NCBI RefSeq assembly: GCF_019880405.1
Contig: NZ_CP082269.1
Coordinates: forward strand, 930,001-994,000
Source: Enterobacter sp. C2
GTDB lineage: Bacteria; Pseudomonadota; Gammaproteobacteria; Enterobacterales; Enterobacteriaceae
Length of the DNA: 64,000 nt
Reading direction: 5' to 3'
Made by a program: the position numbers and the translations under genes. The notes beneath the pieces were generated by a model. It was given only the letters and a program-made list of their open reading frames with translations, had not been told where the DNA came from and did not search any database. Positions 8,750-22,293 of the stretch are shown piece after piece (positions within the stretch are counted from its first letter, which is position 1; each line of letters begins with the position of its first letter).

Positions 8750-10612
8750 TCAGGCCAGCCAGGTCTGAATTTTTGCGATGATACCGGCGGCGTCGAGGCC
8801 CAGCTCGATGCGCGCCTCTTCCTGGGTACCCTGCGGGATAAAGTAGTCCGGCAGGCCGAGGTTGAGAACCGGAACCGGCTTACGGTTAGCCATCAGTACT
8901 TCGTTCACGCCGCTGCCTGCACCGCCGATAATGGCATTCTCTTCCAGAGTGACCAGCGACGCGTGGGTTGCGGCCAGCTCCAGAATCAGCGCCTCGTCGA
9001 GGGGCTTCACAAAACGCATATCCACCAGCGTGGCGTTCAGCGTCTCGGCGGCTTTTTCCGCTTCCGGCATCAGCGTACCGAAGTTAAGGATCGCGATCTC
9101 TTCGCCCTGGCGTTTCACTACCCCTTTACCGATAGGTAACGCGGCCAGCGGCTCAAGCGTCACGCCCACGGCGTTGCCGCGTGGGTAGCGCACGGCGCTC
9201 GGCCCTTCGCTGTAGTGGTAGCCGGTGTAGAGCATCTGACGACACTCGTTCTCGTCGCTTGGGGTCATGATCACCATTTCCGGCACGCAGCGCAGGAAAG
9301 AGATATCAAACGCGCCCTGGTGCGTCTGCCCGTCAGCACCGACAATCCCCGCCCGGTCGATAGCAAACAGCACCGGCAGCTTCTGGATCGCCACGTCGTG
9401 GATCACCTGGTCATAGGCGCGCTGCAGGAAGGTAGAGTAGATCGCTACCACCGGCTTGTAACCGCCAATCGCCAGTCCAGCGGCAAAGGTTACCGCGTGC
9501 TGCTCGGCAATCGCCACGTCAAAATAGTGCTGCGGATAGGTTCGGGAGAACTCCACCATGCCGGAGCCTTCGCGCATCGCAGGCGTAACGGCCATCAGCT
9601 TGTCGTCTTTTGCCGCTGTCTCGCACAGCCAGTCGCCGAAAATTTTCGAGTAGGAGGGCATGCCGCCGCTGCTTTTTGGCAGCGTTCCCTTGGCCGGATC
9701 GAACTTCGGTACGGCGTGGAAGGTGATCGGATCCTTTTCGGCTGGCTCGTAGCCGCGTCCTTTTTTGGTCATGATGTGCAGGAACTGCGGGCCCTTCAGG
9801 TCACGCATGTTTTTCAGCGTGGTGACCAGACCCAGCACGTCATGGCCATCGACCGGCCCGATATAGTTAAAGCCCAGCTCTTCAAACAGGGTACCGGGCA
9901 CAACCATGCCTTTAATATGCTCTTCGGTGCGTTTCAGCAGCTCTTTGATCGGCGGTACATTGGAGAAGACCCGCTTTCCACCTTCGCGCAGAGTAGAGTA
10001 GAGCTTGCCCGAGAGCAGCTGCGCCAGATGGTTGTTGAGCGCGCCAACGTTCTCGGAGATCGACATCTCGTTGTCGTTGAGGATCACCAGCATATCCGGG
10101 CGGATATCACCGGCGTGGTTCATCGCCTCGAAGGCCATGCCAGCGGTGATCGCCCCGTCGCCAATCACACAGACGGTGCGGCGCTGTTTACCCTCTTTCT
10201 CTGCCGCTACCGCGATGCCAATCCCGGCGCTGATAGAGGTAGAGGAGTGGCCGACGCTCAGCACGTCATACTCGCTCTCGCCGCGCCACGGGAAGGGGTG
10301 CAGGCCGCCTTTCTGGCGGATCGTATCGATGCGATCCCGGCGACCGGTCAGGATTTTGTGTGGGTAAGCCTGATGGCCGACGTCCCAGATAAGCTGATCG
10401 AACGGCGTGTTGTAAACATAGTGCAGTGCCACGGTCAGCTCAACCGTGCCAAGCCCGGAGGCGAAGTGGCCGCTGGAGCGGCTCACGCTGTCGAGAAGAT
10501 AGCGGCGCAGCTCGTCGCACAGCTTCGGCAGGCTCTCTTTTGGCAGCAGGCGCAGATCCTGGGTGGCATTCACCAGCGCCAGGGTCGGGTATTTGGCAGT
10601 ATCAAAACTCAT
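8750..10612 (-). CDS. dxs: 1-deoxy-D-xylulose-5-phosphate synthase
   Basis: Dxs condenses pyruvate and glyceraldehyde 3-phosphate into DXP, the first step of the MEP isoprenoid pathway, also feeding thiamine and pyridoxal synthesis. 620 residues as in E. coli. His49, the thiamine-diphosphate motif GDG at 151-153 with Asn181, and the transketolase central domain ([18 protein letters not shown], containing the catalytic Glu) are present. Third gene of the xseB-ispA-dxs-yajO series, 17 nt after ispA. Confidence 0.98.
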   Translation of the reverse strand: MSFDTAKYPTLALVNATQDLRLLPKESLPKLCDELRRYLLDSVSRSSGHFASGLGTVELTVALHYVYNTPFDQLIWDVGHQAYPHKILTGRRDRIDTIRQKGGLHPFPWRGESEYDVLSVGHSSTSISAGIGIAVAAEKEGKQRRTVCVIGDGAITAGMAFEAMNHAGDIRPDMLVILNDNEMSISENVGALNNHLAQLLSGKLYSTLREGGKRVFSNVPPIKELLKRTEEHIKGMVVPGTLFEELGFNYIGPVDGHDVLGLVTTLKNMRDLKGPQFLHIMTKKGRGYEPAEKDPITFHAVPKFDPAKGTLPKSSGGMPSYSKIFGDWLCETAAKDDKLMAVTPAMREGSGMVEFSRTYPQHYFDVAIAEQHAVTFAAGLAIGGYKPVVAIYSTFLQRAYDQVIHDVAIQKLPVLFAIDRAGIVGADGQTHQGAFDISFLRCVPEMVIMTPSDENECRQMLYTGYHYSEGPSAVRYPRGNAVGVTLEPLAALPIGKGVVKRQGEEIAILNFGTLMPEAEKAAETLNATLVDMRFVKPLDEALILELAATHASLVTLEENAIIGGAGSGVNEVLMANRKPVPVLNLGLPDYFIPQGTQEEARIELGLDAAGIIAKIQTWLA

Positions 10613-10629
10613 CAGAGACTCATTGTTGT

Positions 10630-11529
10630 TTATTTATCACGCTGAATTATAAAGTCGGCCAGCGCTTCAAGGGTCGAGGTGTCCAGAGAGTGGGCGGCCA
10701 GCTGCGCTAACGCGCTGCGGGCGTCGTCAATCAGGTCACGGGCTTTCGTCCGGGCTTGCTCAAGGCCCAGCAGGGCAGGATAGGTGCTTTTACCCAGCTG
10801 CTGATCGGCCCCCTGACGTTTGCCGAGAGTTGCAGTATCACCCACCACATCCAGAATGTCATCCTGTACCTGGAAGGCCAGACCGATACACTCGGCATAT
10901 TGATCCAGAATCGGCAGCACGTCACGACCCCGTTCACCTGCGGTCAGGGCACCCATGCGCACCGCCGCGCGGATCAGCGCCCCGGTTTTATGGCGGTGGA
11001 TACGTTCCAGCTCGGCAAGCTGCACCTGTTTGCCTTCGGCTTCCAGATCCAACGCCTGACCGCCACACATGCCCGCCACGCCGCTGGCCTGCGCCAGCTC
11101 GGCAACCATTGCCAGCCGATCGCGATCGGTCACCTCCGGCATTGGCGCATCGGCAAGGATAGAGAACGCCAGCGTTTGCAGGGCATCTCCTGCCAGAATG
11201 GCGCTCGCCTCACCGTATTTAATGTGGCAGGTCGGCTGGCCCCGGCGCAGATCGTCATCGTCCATGGCCGGCAGATCGTCATGGATCAGGGAGTAGGCGT
11301 GAATGCACTCCACGGCAGCAGCGGGGGCATCCAGGGTGTTAACGCTGACGCCAAACATGCTGCCTGTGGCATAGACCAAAAATGGCCGCAGGCGCTTGCC
11401 GCCTAATAGTGCGCCATAGTTCATGGCCTCAACCAGAGGCGTATTCTGAAAAGGCAGAGGCGCGATGAAGCGCCGTAGCGCGCTATTGGCCTGCTCGACG
11501 CAGGTTTCTAATTGTTCAGTAAAATCCAT
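10630..11529 (-). CDS. ispA: Farnesyl diphosphate synthase (geranyltranstransferase)
   Basis: IspA makes geranyl and farnesyl diphosphate from IPP and DMAPP. The start at 11529 gives 299 residues as in E. coli. Both aspartate-rich motifs are clear: [15 protein letters not shown] and [13 protein letters not shown]. The substrate-binding GGKRLRP lies near residue 44. It starts 1 nt after the xseB stop, so the two are coupled. Confidence 0.97.
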   Translation of the reverse strand: MDFTEQLETCVEQANSALRRFIAPLPFQNTPLVEAMNYGALLGGKRLRPFLVYATGSMFGVSVNTLDAPAAAVECIHAYSLIHDDLPAMDDDDLRRGQPTCHIKYGEASAILAGDALQTLAFSILADAPMPEVTDRDRLAMVAELAQASGVAGMCGGQALDLEAEGKQVQLAELERIHRHKTGALIRAAVRMGALTAGERGRDVLPILDQYAECIGLAFQVQDDILDVVGDTATLGKRQGADQQLGKSTYPALLGLEQARTKARDLIDDARSALAQLAAHSLDTSTLEALADFIIQRDK

Positions 11530-11530
11530 A

Positions 11531-11773
11531 TTACTCGGCGTCCGGGGTGAAGGGGGTGAGCGGGGCCTCTTCCTGTTCTGACAGCAGGATCTGCACGCGC
11601 TGCTCCGCCTGCTGTAACTTGGTCTGCCCCTGGCGTGCCAGCTGCACGCCGCGTTCAAATTCGCTCAGGGCCTCTTCAAGGGGCAGATCGCCGCTCTCAA
11701 GACGGGTCACTATCTGTTCCAGCTCGGTAAGCGCCGTTTCAAAGCTGGCCGGTGCGTCGTTTTTCTTTGCCAT
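11531..11773 (-). CDS. xseB: Exodeoxyribonuclease VII small subunit
   Basis: 80-residue helical subunit that binds XseA to form exonuclease VII, which degrades single-stranded DNA to oligonucleotides. Family motif [26 protein letters not shown] is at the N-terminus (positions about 10-37). First gene of the xseB-ispA-dxs-yajO series; SD AAGGATATC-like bases precede it. The xseB promoter and the thiI promoter share the divergent gap of about 200 bp. Confidence 0.96.
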   Translation of the reverse strand: MAKKNDAPASFETALTELEQIVTRLESGDLPLEEALSEFERGVQLARQGQTKLQQAEQRVQILLSEQEEAPLTPFTPDAE

Positions 11774-11977
11774 AAGGATATCTGACTCTCGTTTTATTCG
11801 TCTGCGCTATGGTAGCGAAGTCGGGCCGCGTATTAAATAACGCGCAATGGTCATGCGGTGTGCAAGGTAGACCCCGATGGTGGTATACTTGCGCGCCTGG
11901 AAGCAGCCGCGGTTAGGGGCTGCTGTATTAATCCCCCACAAGTCCACTATGCGACTTGCCAAAGAACCTTTGCCGCC

Positions 11978-13426
11978 ATGAAGTTTATCATTAAATTGTT
12001 CCCGGAAATCACCATCAAAAGCCAATCCGTGCGTTTGCGCTTTATTAAAATTTTAACCGGGAACATTCGTAACGTTCTGAAGTACCACGACGAAGAGATT
12101 AAAGTCGTTCGTCACTGGGATCACGTGGAAGTGCGTACCAAAGACGAGACCCTGCGTGCGGCCATTCGCGATGCCCTGACACGTATTCCCGGTATCCACC
12201 ATATTCTGGAGGTAGAAGATGTGCCTTATACCTCCCTGCATGACATTTTCGAGAAAGCGCTGGCCCAGTATCGCGAGCAGCTAGAGGGGAAAACCTTCTG
12301 CGTGCGCGTGAAACGTCGTGGTAAGCATGAGTTTAGCTCCATTGAGGTAGAACGCTACGTCGGTGGCGGGCTGAATCAGCATATTGAGAGCGCTCGCGTA
12401 AAATTGACTCACCCGGATTACACGGTCCATCTGGAAATTGAAGACGATCGCCTGCTGCTGATAACGAACCGTACCGAAGGTATCGGTGGTTTCCCTATCG
12501 GTACGCAGGAAGATGTGCTGTCGCTGATCTCCGGTGGCTTTGACTCCAGCGTCTCCAGCTATATGCTGATGCGTCGTGGCTGCCGCGTACACTACTGCTT
12601 CTTCAACCTCGGCGGCGCAGCGCATGAGATTGGCGTCCGTCAGGTGGCTCACTATCTGTGGAACCGCTTCGGCAGCTCGCACCGCGTACGCTTTGTGGCG
12701 ATCAACTTTGAGCCGGTGGTCGGTGAGATCCTGGAAAAAGTAGACGACGGCCAGATGGGCGTCGTACTGAAACGCATGATGGTGCGCGCAGCGTCTAAGG
12801 TCGCCGAGCGCTACGGCGTGCAGGCTCTGGTCACTGGTGAAGCGCTGGGCCAGGTCTCTAGCCAGACCCTGACTAACCTGCGTCTGATCGACAACGTCTC
12901 TGATACGCTGATCCTGCGTCCGCTGATCTCCCATGATAAAGAGCACATTATCGACGTAGCTCGCGCGATCGGCACGGAAGATTTCTCCCGTACCATGCCA
13001 GAGTACTGCGGCGTGATCTCCAAAAGCCCGACGGTAAAAGCGGTGAAGGCGAAGATCGAAGCCGAAGAGCAGAACTTCGATTTTGCGATCCTCGATCGGG
13101 TGGTGGAAGAGGCAACCAACGTCGACATCCGCGAGATTGCTCAGCAGACCGAACAGGAAGTGGTTGAAGTTGAGACCGTCACCGGTTTTGGTCCGAACGA
13201 CGTTGTGCTGGATATCCGCTCTCCGGACGATCAGGAGAGCAAGCCGCTGACGATAGAGGGCGTCGACGTGGTAACGCTGCCGTTCTACAAGCTGAGTACC
13301 AAATTTGGCGATCTCGATCAGAGCAAAACCTGGCTGCTGTGGTGCGAGCGTGGGGTGATGAGCCGCCTGCAGGCGCTCTATCTGCACGAGCAGGGCTTCA
13401 CCAACGTCAAGGTGTACCGCCCGTAA
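11978..13426 (+). CDS. thiI: tRNA 4-thiouridine synthase / thiazole sulfur carrier ThiI
   Basis: ThiI adds sulfur to U8 of tRNA (4-thiouridine) and delivers sulfur for the thiamine thiazole ring, receiving persulfide from IscS. With the ATG at 11978 the protein is 482 residues, as in E. coli. Visible parts are the N-terminal ferredoxin-like/THUMP region, the PP-loop [13 protein letters not shown], Cys344 (MPEYCGV) and the C-terminal rhodanese domain with Cys456 (LLWCERG). An in-frame upstream extension to 11858 is unlikely because the homologous start is [10 protein letters not shown]. Confidence 0.97.
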   Translation: MKFIIKLFPEITIKSQSVRLRFIKILTGNIRNVLKYHDEEIKVVRHWDHVEVRTKDETLRAAIRDALTRIPGIHHILEVEDVPYTSLHDIFEKALAQYREQLEGKTFCVRVKRRGKHEFSSIEVERYVGGGLNQHIESARVKLTHPDYTVHLEIEDDRLLLITNRTEGIGGFPIGTQEDVLSLISGGFDSSVSSYMLMRRGCRVHYCFFNLGGAAHEIGVRQVAHYLWNRFGSSHRVRFVAINFEPVVGEILEKVDDGQMGVVLKRMMVRAASKVAERYGVQALVTGEALGQVSSQTLTNLRLIDNVSDTLILRPLISHDKEHIIDVARAIGTEDFSRTMPEYCGVISKSPTVKAVKAKIEAEEQNFDFAILDRVVEEATNVDIREIAQQTEQEVVEVETVTGFGPNDVVLDIRSPDDQESKPLTIEGVDVVTLPFYKLSTKFGDLDQSKTWLLWCERGVMSRLQALYLHEQGFTNVKVYRP

Positions 13427-13433
13427 TCAATGT

Positions 13434-13507
13434 TGCGCCGGGTGGCGGCTTCGCCTGACCCGGCCTACAGCTTCCGTAGGCCCGGCAAGCTTCGCGCCAC
13501 CGGGCGT
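13434..13507. repeat. REP/BIME element between thiI and yajL
   Basis: Two inverted REP-like units (GCCGGGTGGCGGCTTCGCC... and ...GCTTCGCGCCACCGGGC) flank GGCCTACAG/GTAGGCCC. They lie between the convergent genes thiI and yajL, the classic BIME location, where they stabilise 3' ends and may bind gyrase or IHF. Confidence 0.85.
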
Positions 13508-13515
13508 TTCACCTC

Positions 13516-14983
<1,468 letters not shown>

Positions 14984-15108
14984 TGTTCCTCCTCACCTGC
15001 AACAGCGCCAGGTGGCAATGCGTTAAGTATAGCGCCGTCGGCTACGCTTCTCGTTATGTCCTGTTGCGGGTATTATGCATCGCAACAAAAGTGAAAGGAG
15101 AAGAAAAG

Positions 15109-15600
15109 ATGCCATCTTTCGATATTGTTTCTGAGGTTGACCTTCAGGAAGTCCGTAACGGCGTAGACAATGCCAGCCGTGAAGTGGAGTCTCGCTTCGA
15201 TTTCCGTGGCGTTGAGGCAACGTTTGAACTGAACGATGCCAATAAGACCATTAAGGTACTGAGCGAGTCTGATTTTCAGGTCAATCAGCTGCTGGATATC
15301 CTGCGCGCCAAGTTACTGAAGCGCGGCATTGAGGGGACCTCTCTTGATGTGCCGGAAGAGTTTGTGCACAGCGGGAAAACCTGGTTCGTTGAAGCCAAGC
15401 TGAAGCAGGGGATTGAGAGCGCGGTGCAGAAGAAGATCGTTAAGCTCATCAAGGACAGCAAGATCAAGGTACAGGCGCAGATTCAGGGAGAAGAGATCCG
15501 CGTCACCGGTAAATCCCGCGACGATCTGCAGTCGGTGATGGCGCTGGTGCGCGGCGGCGATCTGGGACAGCCGTTCCAGTTCAAAAACTTCCGCGACTAA
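15109..15600 (+). CDS. yajQ: Nucleotide-binding protein YajQ
   Basis: 163-residue YajQ family protein, two ferredoxin-like domains; homologues bind nucleotides, and in Xanthomonas and Pseudomonas c-di-GMP. Start [11 protein letters not shown] behind GGAGAAGAAA; the longer in-frame extension has no support. The C-terminal KNFRD is typical. A strong terminator follows directly. Confidence 0.95.
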   Translation: MPSFDIVSEVDLQEVRNGVDNASREVESRFDFRGVEATFELNDANKTIKVLSESDFQVNQLLDILRAKLLKRGIEGTSLDVPEEFVHSGKTWFVEAKLKQGIESAVQKKIVKLIKDSKIKVQAQIQGEEIRVTGKSRDDLQSVMALVRGGDLGQPFQFKNFRD

Positions 15601-15601
15601 T

Positions 15602-15631
15602 AAAAATGCCCGGTTATCCGGGCATTTTTTT
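15602..15631 (+). terminator. Intrinsic terminator between yajQ and yajR
   Basis: 12-bp stem AAAAATGCCCGG/CCGGGCATTTTT, loop TTAT, followed by Ts. The A tract on the left makes it bidirectional, so it also ends yajR, whose stop codon overlaps the T run. Confidence 0.93.
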
Positions 15632-16991
15632 AGGCTCTGAGCGCCTGCTCAACCTCAAAACGATTTGTCACTTTACTGTCTATTTTCACGTAGGCACTGC
15701 GCTCTTCCGCGACGATCAGCACCTCGCTGACGCCCGCTTTGCTCTCTAACTGCTGCTTAAGCGTATCGGTGATCGCCACGTCATCCGGGATCTCCACGCG
15801 CAGGCTGCTGACGTAGGGCGGCTCCTGCATGGTGCTGGCGACCAGCAGCCAAACGGTGGCCAGCAGCGCCCCTGCCAGGAAGACCGTCTGGGAGTCAAAC
15901 AAGCCGTCAACCCAGCCTCCCAGCGAGCCGCCGATGGCGACGCCGATAAACTGGCTGGTGGAGTAGATCCCCATCGCCGTACCTTTATAGCCCGCCGGGG
16001 CTTCTTTGCTGATCAGCGAGGGGAGAAGGGCTTCCATCAGGTTGAATGCCAGGAAGAAGAGCTGCACGCCCGCCACCAGCTCCCAGAAATGCGGTCCCGC
16101 ACCCCAGAGCACAATCTCAGCAATCAGCAGGACGATAACGCAGAAGATAAAGACCCGCTTCATGTGGCGCTTCACTTCGGCGTAGATAATAAACGGCACT
16201 ACGCTGACGAAAGAGATAAGCATCGTCACCAGGTAGATCTTCCAATGTTCCGATGCCGGGAAGCCGGCGGCCTCCATCTGCCCTGGCAGGGCAACGAAGG
16301 TGGACATCAGCAGGATATGCAGACACATAATACCGAAGTTGAGCTTCAGCAACGGCGGGCGGGCAATCACTTTACTGAAGCAGCCTTTTACCATTCCCGA
16401 TTCACGATTCAGTACGTGATTTTTGCTGTCCGGAACCACCCATAGCGTCAGAATGATGCCCGCCGTTGCCAGGCCAGCAATCATCCAGAACAGGGCGTGC
16501 AGGCCGAGCCGGTGGGTAATAATAGGGCCAAGCACCATGGCAATAGCGAAGGTGATGCCAAAGCTAACGCCGATAAAGGCCATTGCCTTGGTGCGGTTCT
16601 GTTCGCGGGTGAGATCTGAGAGCAGGGCCATAACTGCAGCGGCAATGGCGCCGGAACCCTGCAGGGCGCGGCCAAGAATAATGCCCCAGATCGAATCGGA
16701 GAGGGCGGCAATCACGCTGCCAATGACAAAAATCACCAGCCCGCCGACGATCAGCGGCTTACGGCCAATGCGATCCGACAGCAGGCCGAAAGGGATCTGG
16801 AATACCGCCTGAGCCAGGCCGTAAATGCCAATGGCAAAGCCGATCAGCGCTTCGCTGGCCCCCTGTAGCGCCATGCCATAGGTGGTCAGAACGGGCAGGA
16901 CCATAAACATGCCGAGCATACGCAGCGAGAATACTGTCCCTAAACCCCAGGTGGCGCGTAGCTCGCCCGGCGTCATTTTATAGTCGTTCAT
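15630..16991 (-). CDS. yajR: MFS transporter YajR
   Basis: 453-residue major facilitator protein with 12 predicted membrane helices and a C-terminal cytosolic YAM ferredoxin-like domain (about residues 385-453, SSLRVEIPDD... to VTNRFEVEQALRA). Motif A of the MFS family, GLLSDRIGRKPL, follows helix 2. Substrate not established. Start ATG at 16991 (MNDYKMTPGE) matches the E. coli start. Confidence 0.93.
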   Translation of the reverse strand: MNDYKMTPGELRATWGLGTVFSLRMLGMFMVLPVLTTYGMALQGASEALIGFAIGIYGLAQAVFQIPFGLLSDRIGRKPLIVGGLVIFVIGSVIAALSDSIWGIILGRALQGSGAIAAAVMALLSDLTREQNRTKAMAFIGVSFGITFAIAMVLGPIITHRLGLHALFWMIAGLATAGIILTLWVVPDSKNHVLNRESGMVKGCFSKVIARPPLLKLNFGIMCLHILLMSTFVALPGQMEAAGFPASEHWKIYLVTMLISFVSVVPFIIYAEVKRHMKRVFIFCVIVLLIAEIVLWGAGPHFWELVAGVQLFFLAFNLMEALLPSLISKEAPAGYKGTAMGIYSTSQFIGVAIGGSLGGWVDGLFDSQTVFLAGALLATVWLLVASTMQEPPYVSSLRVEIPDDVAITDTLKQQLESKAGVSEVLIVAEERSAYVKIDSKVTNRFEVEQALRA

Positions 16992-17105
16992 TACTACCTC
17001 AATCAAAAAACCGGACACAGTATAGTGCAGGGGAGGGCGGGGCGAGTTATCCCGTGATGCGCAAAGCGTGGAATATAGTACATCAATGAGTTATTGATTT
17101 AATAA

Positions 17106-17134
17106 ATAAAAAAGGGCGCCGAAGCACCCTTTTT
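17106..17134 (-). terminator. Terminator of the cyo operon
   Basis: Read on the minus strand: GGGTGC, tetraloop TTCG, GCGCCC, then TTTTTTATTTATT. This is the stable UUCG type, 18 nt after the cyoE stop. Confidence 0.93.
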
Positions 17135-17151
17135 GTAACATCTTTTTTAAA

Positions 17152-18042
17152 TTACCAGACGTAGGTCAACAGGTTATGTGAGTCCGGAACCATAAAGTCC
17201 ACGGACATCATCACCGAGAGGGAGGTGATCGCCACGATAGAGAACACGAACAGCTTACGCGCCCACACTCTGTCGTCTTCAACCTTATAACCCTTCAGCG
17301 CCATCCCCAGCCACCAGACGCTAACCGCAGCCGCCACCGCCAGATACTTGTATCCAGCGTAGCCGCCCAGCGAGAGCATCAGGGTCGCTACAGCAAAAGC
17401 GATGATATAGAGCGTAATGTGGTTTTTCGCTACCGAGATCCCTTTCACCACCGGCAGTACCGGGATGTTCGCCGCCTGATAATCTTTAAAGCGGAAAATC
17501 GCGATGGCGTATGAGTGCGGCATCTGCCACAGGCTAAAGATAGCCAGCAGGATCAGCGCACCGCTGTCGAAATCACCGGTTACCGCGCAGTAGCCAATCA
17601 CCGGCGGCGCAGCGCCGGAGAGAGAGCCAATCAGCGTGCCGTAGACGGAGTGGCGCTTCATATACAGGCTGTAGACGCCGACATACACCACGAACCCCAT
17701 CACCCCCAGCCAGCAGGCCAGCGGGTTAGCACCAAACCACAGCAGCATAAAGCCAGCAATACCCAACAAGGTGGCGTACACCAGCGAAATTTTCGGGGAA
17801 ATCAGGCCTTTGACCAGCACCCGGTTCTTCGTACGCTCCATTTTACGGTCAATGTCACGGTCGATGTAGTTGTTAAATACACAACCCGATGCCACCACCA
17901 GCGACACCCCGATCAACGTATAGGCGAAGAGGGGATAGTCGATGCTGCCCTTAGAGGCCAGCAGGAACCCCCCGATCACGGAGATCAGGTTGCCGAAAAT
18001 GATGCCTGGTTTCGTTACTTGCAGGTATTGCTTAAACATCAT
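17152..18042 (-). CDS. cyoE: Protoheme IX farnesyltransferase (heme O synthase)
   Basis: CyoE farnesylates heme b to heme O for cytochrome bo3. With ATG at 18042 it is 296 residues as in E. coli. UbiA-family prenyltransferase with about nine membrane helices and the aspartate motif [12 protein letters not shown] near residue 65. It ends the cyoABCDE operon, 11 bp after cyoD. Confidence 0.97.
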   Translation of the reverse strand: MMFKQYLQVTKPGIIFGNLISVIGGFLLASKGSIDYPLFAYTLIGVSLVVASGCVFNNYIDRDIDRKMERTKNRVLVKGLISPKISLVYATLLGIAGFMLLWFGANPLACWLGVMGFVVYVGVYSLYMKRHSVYGTLIGSLSGAAPPVIGYCAVTGDFDSGALILLAIFSLWQMPHSYAIAIFRFKDYQAANIPVLPVVKGISVAKNHITLYIIAFAVATLMLSLGGYAGYKYLAVAAAVSVWWLGMALKGYKVEDDRVWARKLFVFSIVAITSLSVMMSVDFMVPDSHNLLTYVW

Positions 18043-18053
18043 ACTCGCCGCTC

Positions 18054-18383
18054 TTAGTGAACCATCATGTTGTAATTCAGGTTCCACATAATCCAGATTG
18101 AGCCTACCACCAGAATGGCGATGATCAGCACGGTAAAGACAAAGGCCACCAGGTTCCAACGCTCTTCAGAAGAGGTGTTCATGTGCAGGAAGCACACCAG
18201 GTGAACCAGAATCTGTACCACCGCCGTCACCAGCACGACACCCAGAAGGGTGGCGTGCGAGGCGGAGCCGGTCATTACCATCCAGAACGGAATAGCCGTC
18301 AGGATGATCGACAGGATAAATCCTGTCATGTAGGTTTTTACGCTGCCGTGAGAGGCGCCGCTATGATCGGTAGAATGACTCAT
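18054..18383 (-). CDS. cyoD: Cytochrome bo3 oxidase subunit IV
   Basis: 109-residue inner membrane protein with three hydrophobic segments, helping assembly of the CuB site. Starts [13 protein letters not shown] as in E. coli. Its ATG overlaps the cyoC stop by one base (TAATG). Confidence 0.97.
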   Translation of the reverse strand: MSHSTDHSGASHGSVKTYMTGFILSIILTAIPFWMVMTGSASHATLLGVVLVTAVVQILVHLVCFLHMNTSSEERWNLVAFVFTVLIIAILVVGSIWIMWNLNYNMMVH

Positions 18384-18997
18384 TACATCGCCCCCATCAG
18401 GTAAACTACAGAGAACACACAGATCCAGACCACGTCCAGGAAGTGCCAGAACATGCTCAGGCACATCAGACGGGTGCGGTTAGTGCTGGTCAGCCCGCGA
18501 CGGGTAACCTGGAACATCAGGATCGCCATCCACACCAGACCTGAGGTCACGTGCAGACCGTGGGTTCCTACCAGCGCAAAGAAGCCTGACAGGAAGCCGC
18601 TGCGATCTGGACCGAAGCCCTCAGCAATCAGGTGATGGAACTCATAGAGCTCCATCCCGATAAAGCCCGCACCGAACAGGAAGGTCAGCGCCAGCCAGGA
18701 GATAACCTGGCTTTGACGACCGTTGTTCATGGCGATAATCGCCATGCCGTAGGTGATGGAGCTGAACAGCAGCAGAGCAGTTTCAACCAGCACAAACGGC
18801 AGTTCGAAAATATCCTTCCCGCTCGGACCACCTGCAGTGCCGTTCACCAGAACGGCATAGGTAGCAAACAGACATGCAAAGAGAATGCAGTCGCTCATCA
18901 GGTAGATCCAGAAGCCGAACACTTTGTTCGACCCTGCATCGTGGTGCTCATGCTCGTGGGCATGAGCGTTAGCGTGAGTTAGAGTCTCAGTTGACAT
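18383..18997 (-). CDS. cyoC: Cytochrome bo3 oxidase subunit III
   Basis: 204-residue subunit III with five predicted membrane helices and a His-rich N-terminus ([15 protein letters not shown]). Part of the terminal quinol oxidase. Overlaps cyoB by 11 nt and cyoD by 1 nt. Confidence 0.97.
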   Translation of the reverse strand: MSTETLTHANAHAHEHEHHDAGSNKVFGFWIYLMSDCILFACLFATYAVLVNGTAGGPSGKDIFELPFVLVETALLLFSSITYGMAIIAMNNGRQSQVISWLALTFLFGAGFIGMELYEFHHLIAEGFGPDRSGFLSGFFALVGTHGLHVTSGLVWMAILMFQVTRRGLTSTNRTRLMCLSMFWHFLDVVWICVFSVVYLMGAM

Positions 18998-20978
18998 TTT
19001 TCAGTCCTGCCTTGCTAATTTCGTCGAAGTGCTGGTTTTCCAGTGTTTCAACGGTGGCAACCGGTACGTAGTAATCCACGTCCTCATCAAAGCTTTTCAC
19101 AATCCAGCTCACGATCATGCCGGCAAAGCCGAGGATCGCCATCCACCAGATATGCCAGATCATGGCAAAGCCAAAGACGAGGCTGAACGCTGCGATAATG
19201 ACACCCGCGCCGCTGTTTTTCGGCATATGAATCTCTTCATAGTGCGTCGGCTGGATGTACGCTTCGCCTTTGTCTTTCATTTCCCAGAATGCATCACGTT
19301 CGTGAATGTGCGGCACAACGGCAAAGTTATAGAACGGCGGCGGTGAAGAGGTTGCCCACTCCAGCGTACGGCCACCCCACGGGTCACCCGTCAGGTCGCG
19401 GTTCAGATCACGATCGCGCACGGAGGTGTAGATCTGCATGATGATGCAGAAGATACCGATAGCAATCAGCAGCGCACCGATCTCAGCCACAATCATCAGC
19501 GGCTGGAACATCGGGTCGATGTTCTGGCTTACGCGACGCGTCATACCCATGAAGCCCATGGCGTACAGCGGCATAAAGGTTACGAAGAAGCCGATGATCC
19601 AGAACCAGAAGGCGCGGATGCCCCAGGTCTCGTTCATGGTGTAACCAAAGGCTTTCGGCCACCAGTAGGTCATGCCAGCGAAGCAACCGAATACCACACC
19701 ACCGATAATAACGTTATGGAAGTGTGCAATCAGGAACAGGCTGTTATGCAGTACGAAGTCCGCACCCGGTACGGCCAGCAGCACGCCTGTCATCCCACCG
19801 ATAGAGAAGGTGATGATGAAGCCGATGCTCCACAGCATAGCGGAGTGGAACTGAATACGACCCTGGTACATGGTAAACAGCCAGTTGAAGATCTTCACCC
19901 CGGTCGGGATGGCGATAATCATCGTGGTGATACCAAAGAAGGCGTTAACGTTCGCGCCGCTGCCCATGGTAAAGAAGTGGTGCAGCCATACGATAAATGA
20001 CAGAACGGTAATCGCGATGGTTGCCCATACCAGGGAGGTGTAGCCAAACAGACGCTTCTTAGAGAACGTAGCCACAACTTCTGAGTACACGCCGAACACT
20101 GGCAGGACAAGAATGTACACTTCCGGATGGCCCCAGGCCCAAATCAGGTTGATGTACATCATCATGTTGCCGCCCATATCGTTGGTAAAGAAATGGGTGC
20201 CCAGATAACGGTCAAGTGTCAGCAGCGCGATGGTTACCGTCAGGATAGGGAACGAGACGATAATCAGCACGTTAGTACAGAGTGACGCCCAGGTAAATAC
20301 CGGCATTTTGAACATGGTCATGCCAGGGGCACGCATGCGCAGAATAGTCACAAAGAAGTTAATACCGGTCAGGGTTGTACCAATACCAGAGAGCTGGAGA
20401 CTCCAGATCCAGTAGTCAACGCCTACGCCGGGACTGTACTCAATGCCCGAGAGCGGTGGATAAGCTACCCAGCCGGTCTGAGCAAATTCGCCCACGCCCA
20501 GCGAGATGTTAACCAGCACCACGCCGACAACGGTGAACCAGAAGCTCAGGTTGTTCAGGAATGGGAAGGCAACGTCACGGGCGCCGATTTGCAGCGGCAC
20601 GACCAGGTTCATCAGGCCTACCACGAACGGCATCGCCACGAAGAAGATCATGATAACGCCGTGGGCGGTAAAGATCTGATCGTAGTGGTGCGGTGGCAGG
20701 AACCCGGCTTCGCCCGACGAGACGAGCAGCTGCTGGGTACGCATCATGATGGCGTCGGCAAAGCCACGCACTAACATCACGATAGCGACGAGGATGTACA
20801 TAATCCCCAGGCGTTTGTGGTCCACGGAGGTGAGCCACTCGTTCCACAGATATGACCACTTACCGAAATAAGTGAGTGCTGCAACTAACGCCAGTCCCCC
20901 GACGAGAATTGCTGCCACCGTAACCATGATAATCGGTTCATGGTACGGCACTGCATCCAGTGTAAGTTTTCCGAACAT
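18987..20978 (-). CDS. cyoB: Cytochrome bo3 oxidase subunit I
   Basis: 663-residue catalytic subunit holding heme b, heme o3 and CuB; pumps protons while reducing O2. CuB/heme ligands are seen in [15 protein letters not shown] (His and the crosslinked Tyr region), LHHFFTMG (His pair) and AHFHNV (two His). 15 membrane helices as in E. coli. Confidence 0.98.
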   Translation of the reverse strand: MFGKLTLDAVPYHEPIIMVTVAAILVGGLALVAALTYFGKWSYLWNEWLTSVDHKRLGIMYILVAIVMLVRGFADAIMMRTQQLLVSSGEAGFLPPHHYDQIFTAHGVIMIFFVAMPFVVGLMNLVVPLQIGARDVAFPFLNNLSFWFTVVGVVLVNISLGVGEFAQTGWVAYPPLSGIEYSPGVGVDYWIWSLQLSGIGTTLTGINFFVTILRMRAPGMTMFKMPVFTWASLCTNVLIIVSFPILTVTIALLTLDRYLGTHFFTNDMGGNMMMYINLIWAWGHPEVYILVLPVFGVYSEVVATFSKKRLFGYTSLVWATIAITVLSFIVWLHHFFTMGSGANVNAFFGITTMIIAIPTGVKIFNWLFTMYQGRIQFHSAMLWSIGFIITFSIGGMTGVLLAVPGADFVLHNSLFLIAHFHNVIIGGVVFGCFAGMTYWWPKAFGYTMNETWGIRAFWFWIIGFFVTFMPLYAMGFMGMTRRVSQNIDPMFQPLMIVAEIGALLIAIGIFCIIMQIYTSVRDRDLNRDLTGDPWGGRTLEWATSSPPPFYNFAVVPHIHERDAFWEMKDKGEAYIQPTHYEEIHMPKNSGAGVIIAAFSLVFGFAMIWHIWWMAILGFAGMIVSWIVKSFDEDVDYYVPVATVETLENQHFDEISKAGLKNVN

Positions 20979-20997
20979 CGTATTATTCCTCGGCCCC

Positions 20998-21945
20998 TTA
21001 GTGAGAGGTTTCCGCGTGATTCATGTTCATGCCTTCCATGCCTTCGTGCGAGTTCTGTTCGCCTTCAGCCTGAGTCACGTCCATGCTCTTCCCAGGTCCC
21101 ATAAATTTGTTAATCACATTAACAAACAGGTCAGGTTTAACACTGGAGAAGTATTCGACTTTATTGTATTCGCTAGGTGCTGCCAGCTTGTTGTACGCGT
21201 CCATGTCATTCATGACTTTCGGCGACTGCTTCGCTTGCGCTACCCACTGGTTGAAGGTCGCGGCATCCGGCGTTGCGATGGCTTTGAACTTCATGCCGGA
21301 GAAACCAGCACCACTGTAGTTAGCAGAAATACCATCGTAGGTGCCGGCTTCGTTGGCGATCAGGTGCAGTTTGGTCTGCATCCCGGCCATCGCGTAGATC
21401 TGGCTACCCAGTCGCGGAATGAAGAAGGAGTTCATCACCGAGTTCGATGTGATTTTGAATTCCACAGGCGTATTCGCCGGGAACGCAATCTCATTGACCG
21501 TTGCGATGCCCTGCTCCGGGTAAATAAAGAACCACTTCCAGTCCATTGCAATGACTTCGATGGTTACCGGCTTCGCATCGTGCGCCAGCGGACGGCTGGG
21601 TTCGAGCGCATGCGTGGTTTTCCATGTCAGTACCGCAAGGAAAATGATGATAAGGATGGGAATCGTCCAAACCACAGCTTCAACTTTGTTCGAGTGCGAC
21701 CAGTTGGGGCTGTATTTGGCTTCCTTGTTCGACGCCCGGTACTTCCAGGCAAAACCGATAGCCATCACGATGGCGGGGATCACGACAATCAACATCAGCC
21801 CAAGAGCCGTCAGTATCAATGAACGTTGTTCCAGTCCAATCTGTCCTTTGGGATCGAGAAGTGCAGAATCACAGCCGCTCAGTAACGCCGCGCCTGTGAT
21901 TAATGACAACATTCCCAAAATTTTATTGTATTTCCTGAGTCTCAT
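20998..21945 (-). CDS. cyoA: Cytochrome bo3 oxidase subunit II
   Basis: 315-residue lipoprotein subunit II, lipobox LLSGC with Cys25; two membrane helices and a periplasmic cupredoxin domain that lacks the CuA ligands, as in quinol oxidases. First gene of cyoABCDE, 19 bp before cyoB. Confidence 0.98.
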   Translation of the reverse strand: MRLRKYNKILGMLSLITGAALLSGCDSALLDPKGQIGLEQRSLILTALGLMLIVVIPAIVMAIGFAWKYRASNKEAKYSPNWSHSNKVEAVVWTIPILIIIFLAVLTWKTTHALEPSRPLAHDAKPVTIEVIAMDWKWFFIYPEQGIATVNEIAFPANTPVEFKITSNSVMNSFFIPRLGSQIYAMAGMQTKLHLIANEAGTYDGISANYSGAGFSGMKFKAIATPDAATFNQWVAQAKQSPKVMNDMDAYNKLAAPSEYNKVEYFSSVKPDLFVNVINKFMGPGKSMDVTQAEGEQNSHEGMEGMNMNHAETSH

Positions 21946-22192
21946 TTAACGACCTCAATTCCACGGGGGTCTGGTGGCGCTTAAAGTGTGCGGGCATTTT
22001 ACGGGAAGGTTACATTACTGTAAACATGCGTGGCGCGCTGTCAGTAGGGTGTTACTGGGTTCTGCCGCGTATGTCACACAGAAGGCAACAATCTGTAAAA
22101 TCTCGCAATCGCCGCGTTCGGCCCCAAGGTTATAACCAAAACCGGGCCTAATACTTATAGACCAGGCGAAATGGTATAACCAATCCATTTTG

Positions 22193-22208
22193 TGAACATT
22201 TAGTTAAC
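22193..22208 (-). promoter_or_regulatory. ArcA-type box upstream of cyoA
   Basis: On the minus strand the sequence GTTAACTAAATGTTCA closely matches the ArcA direct-repeat consensus (GTTAATTAAATGTTA). ArcA repression of cyo is established in E. coli. It lies about 250 bp upstream of the cyoA ATG. Confidence 0.6.
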
Positions 22209-22293
22209 ATTAATTCAGCAATTATCAAACATTGCGCGAAGCTTAATTTGATAACCATGCTGAATCATTAAAGCGTAGTCGTAAATGTATACC

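Noticed and set aside
9215-10645. Long open frame opposite dxs (476 codons)
   Set aside because: Exact antisense shadow of a well-conserved gene; Arg/His-rich composition and no recognised domain.
12281-13387. 368-codon frame opposite thiI
   Set aside because: Antisense shadow; thiI is complete and conserved over its full length.
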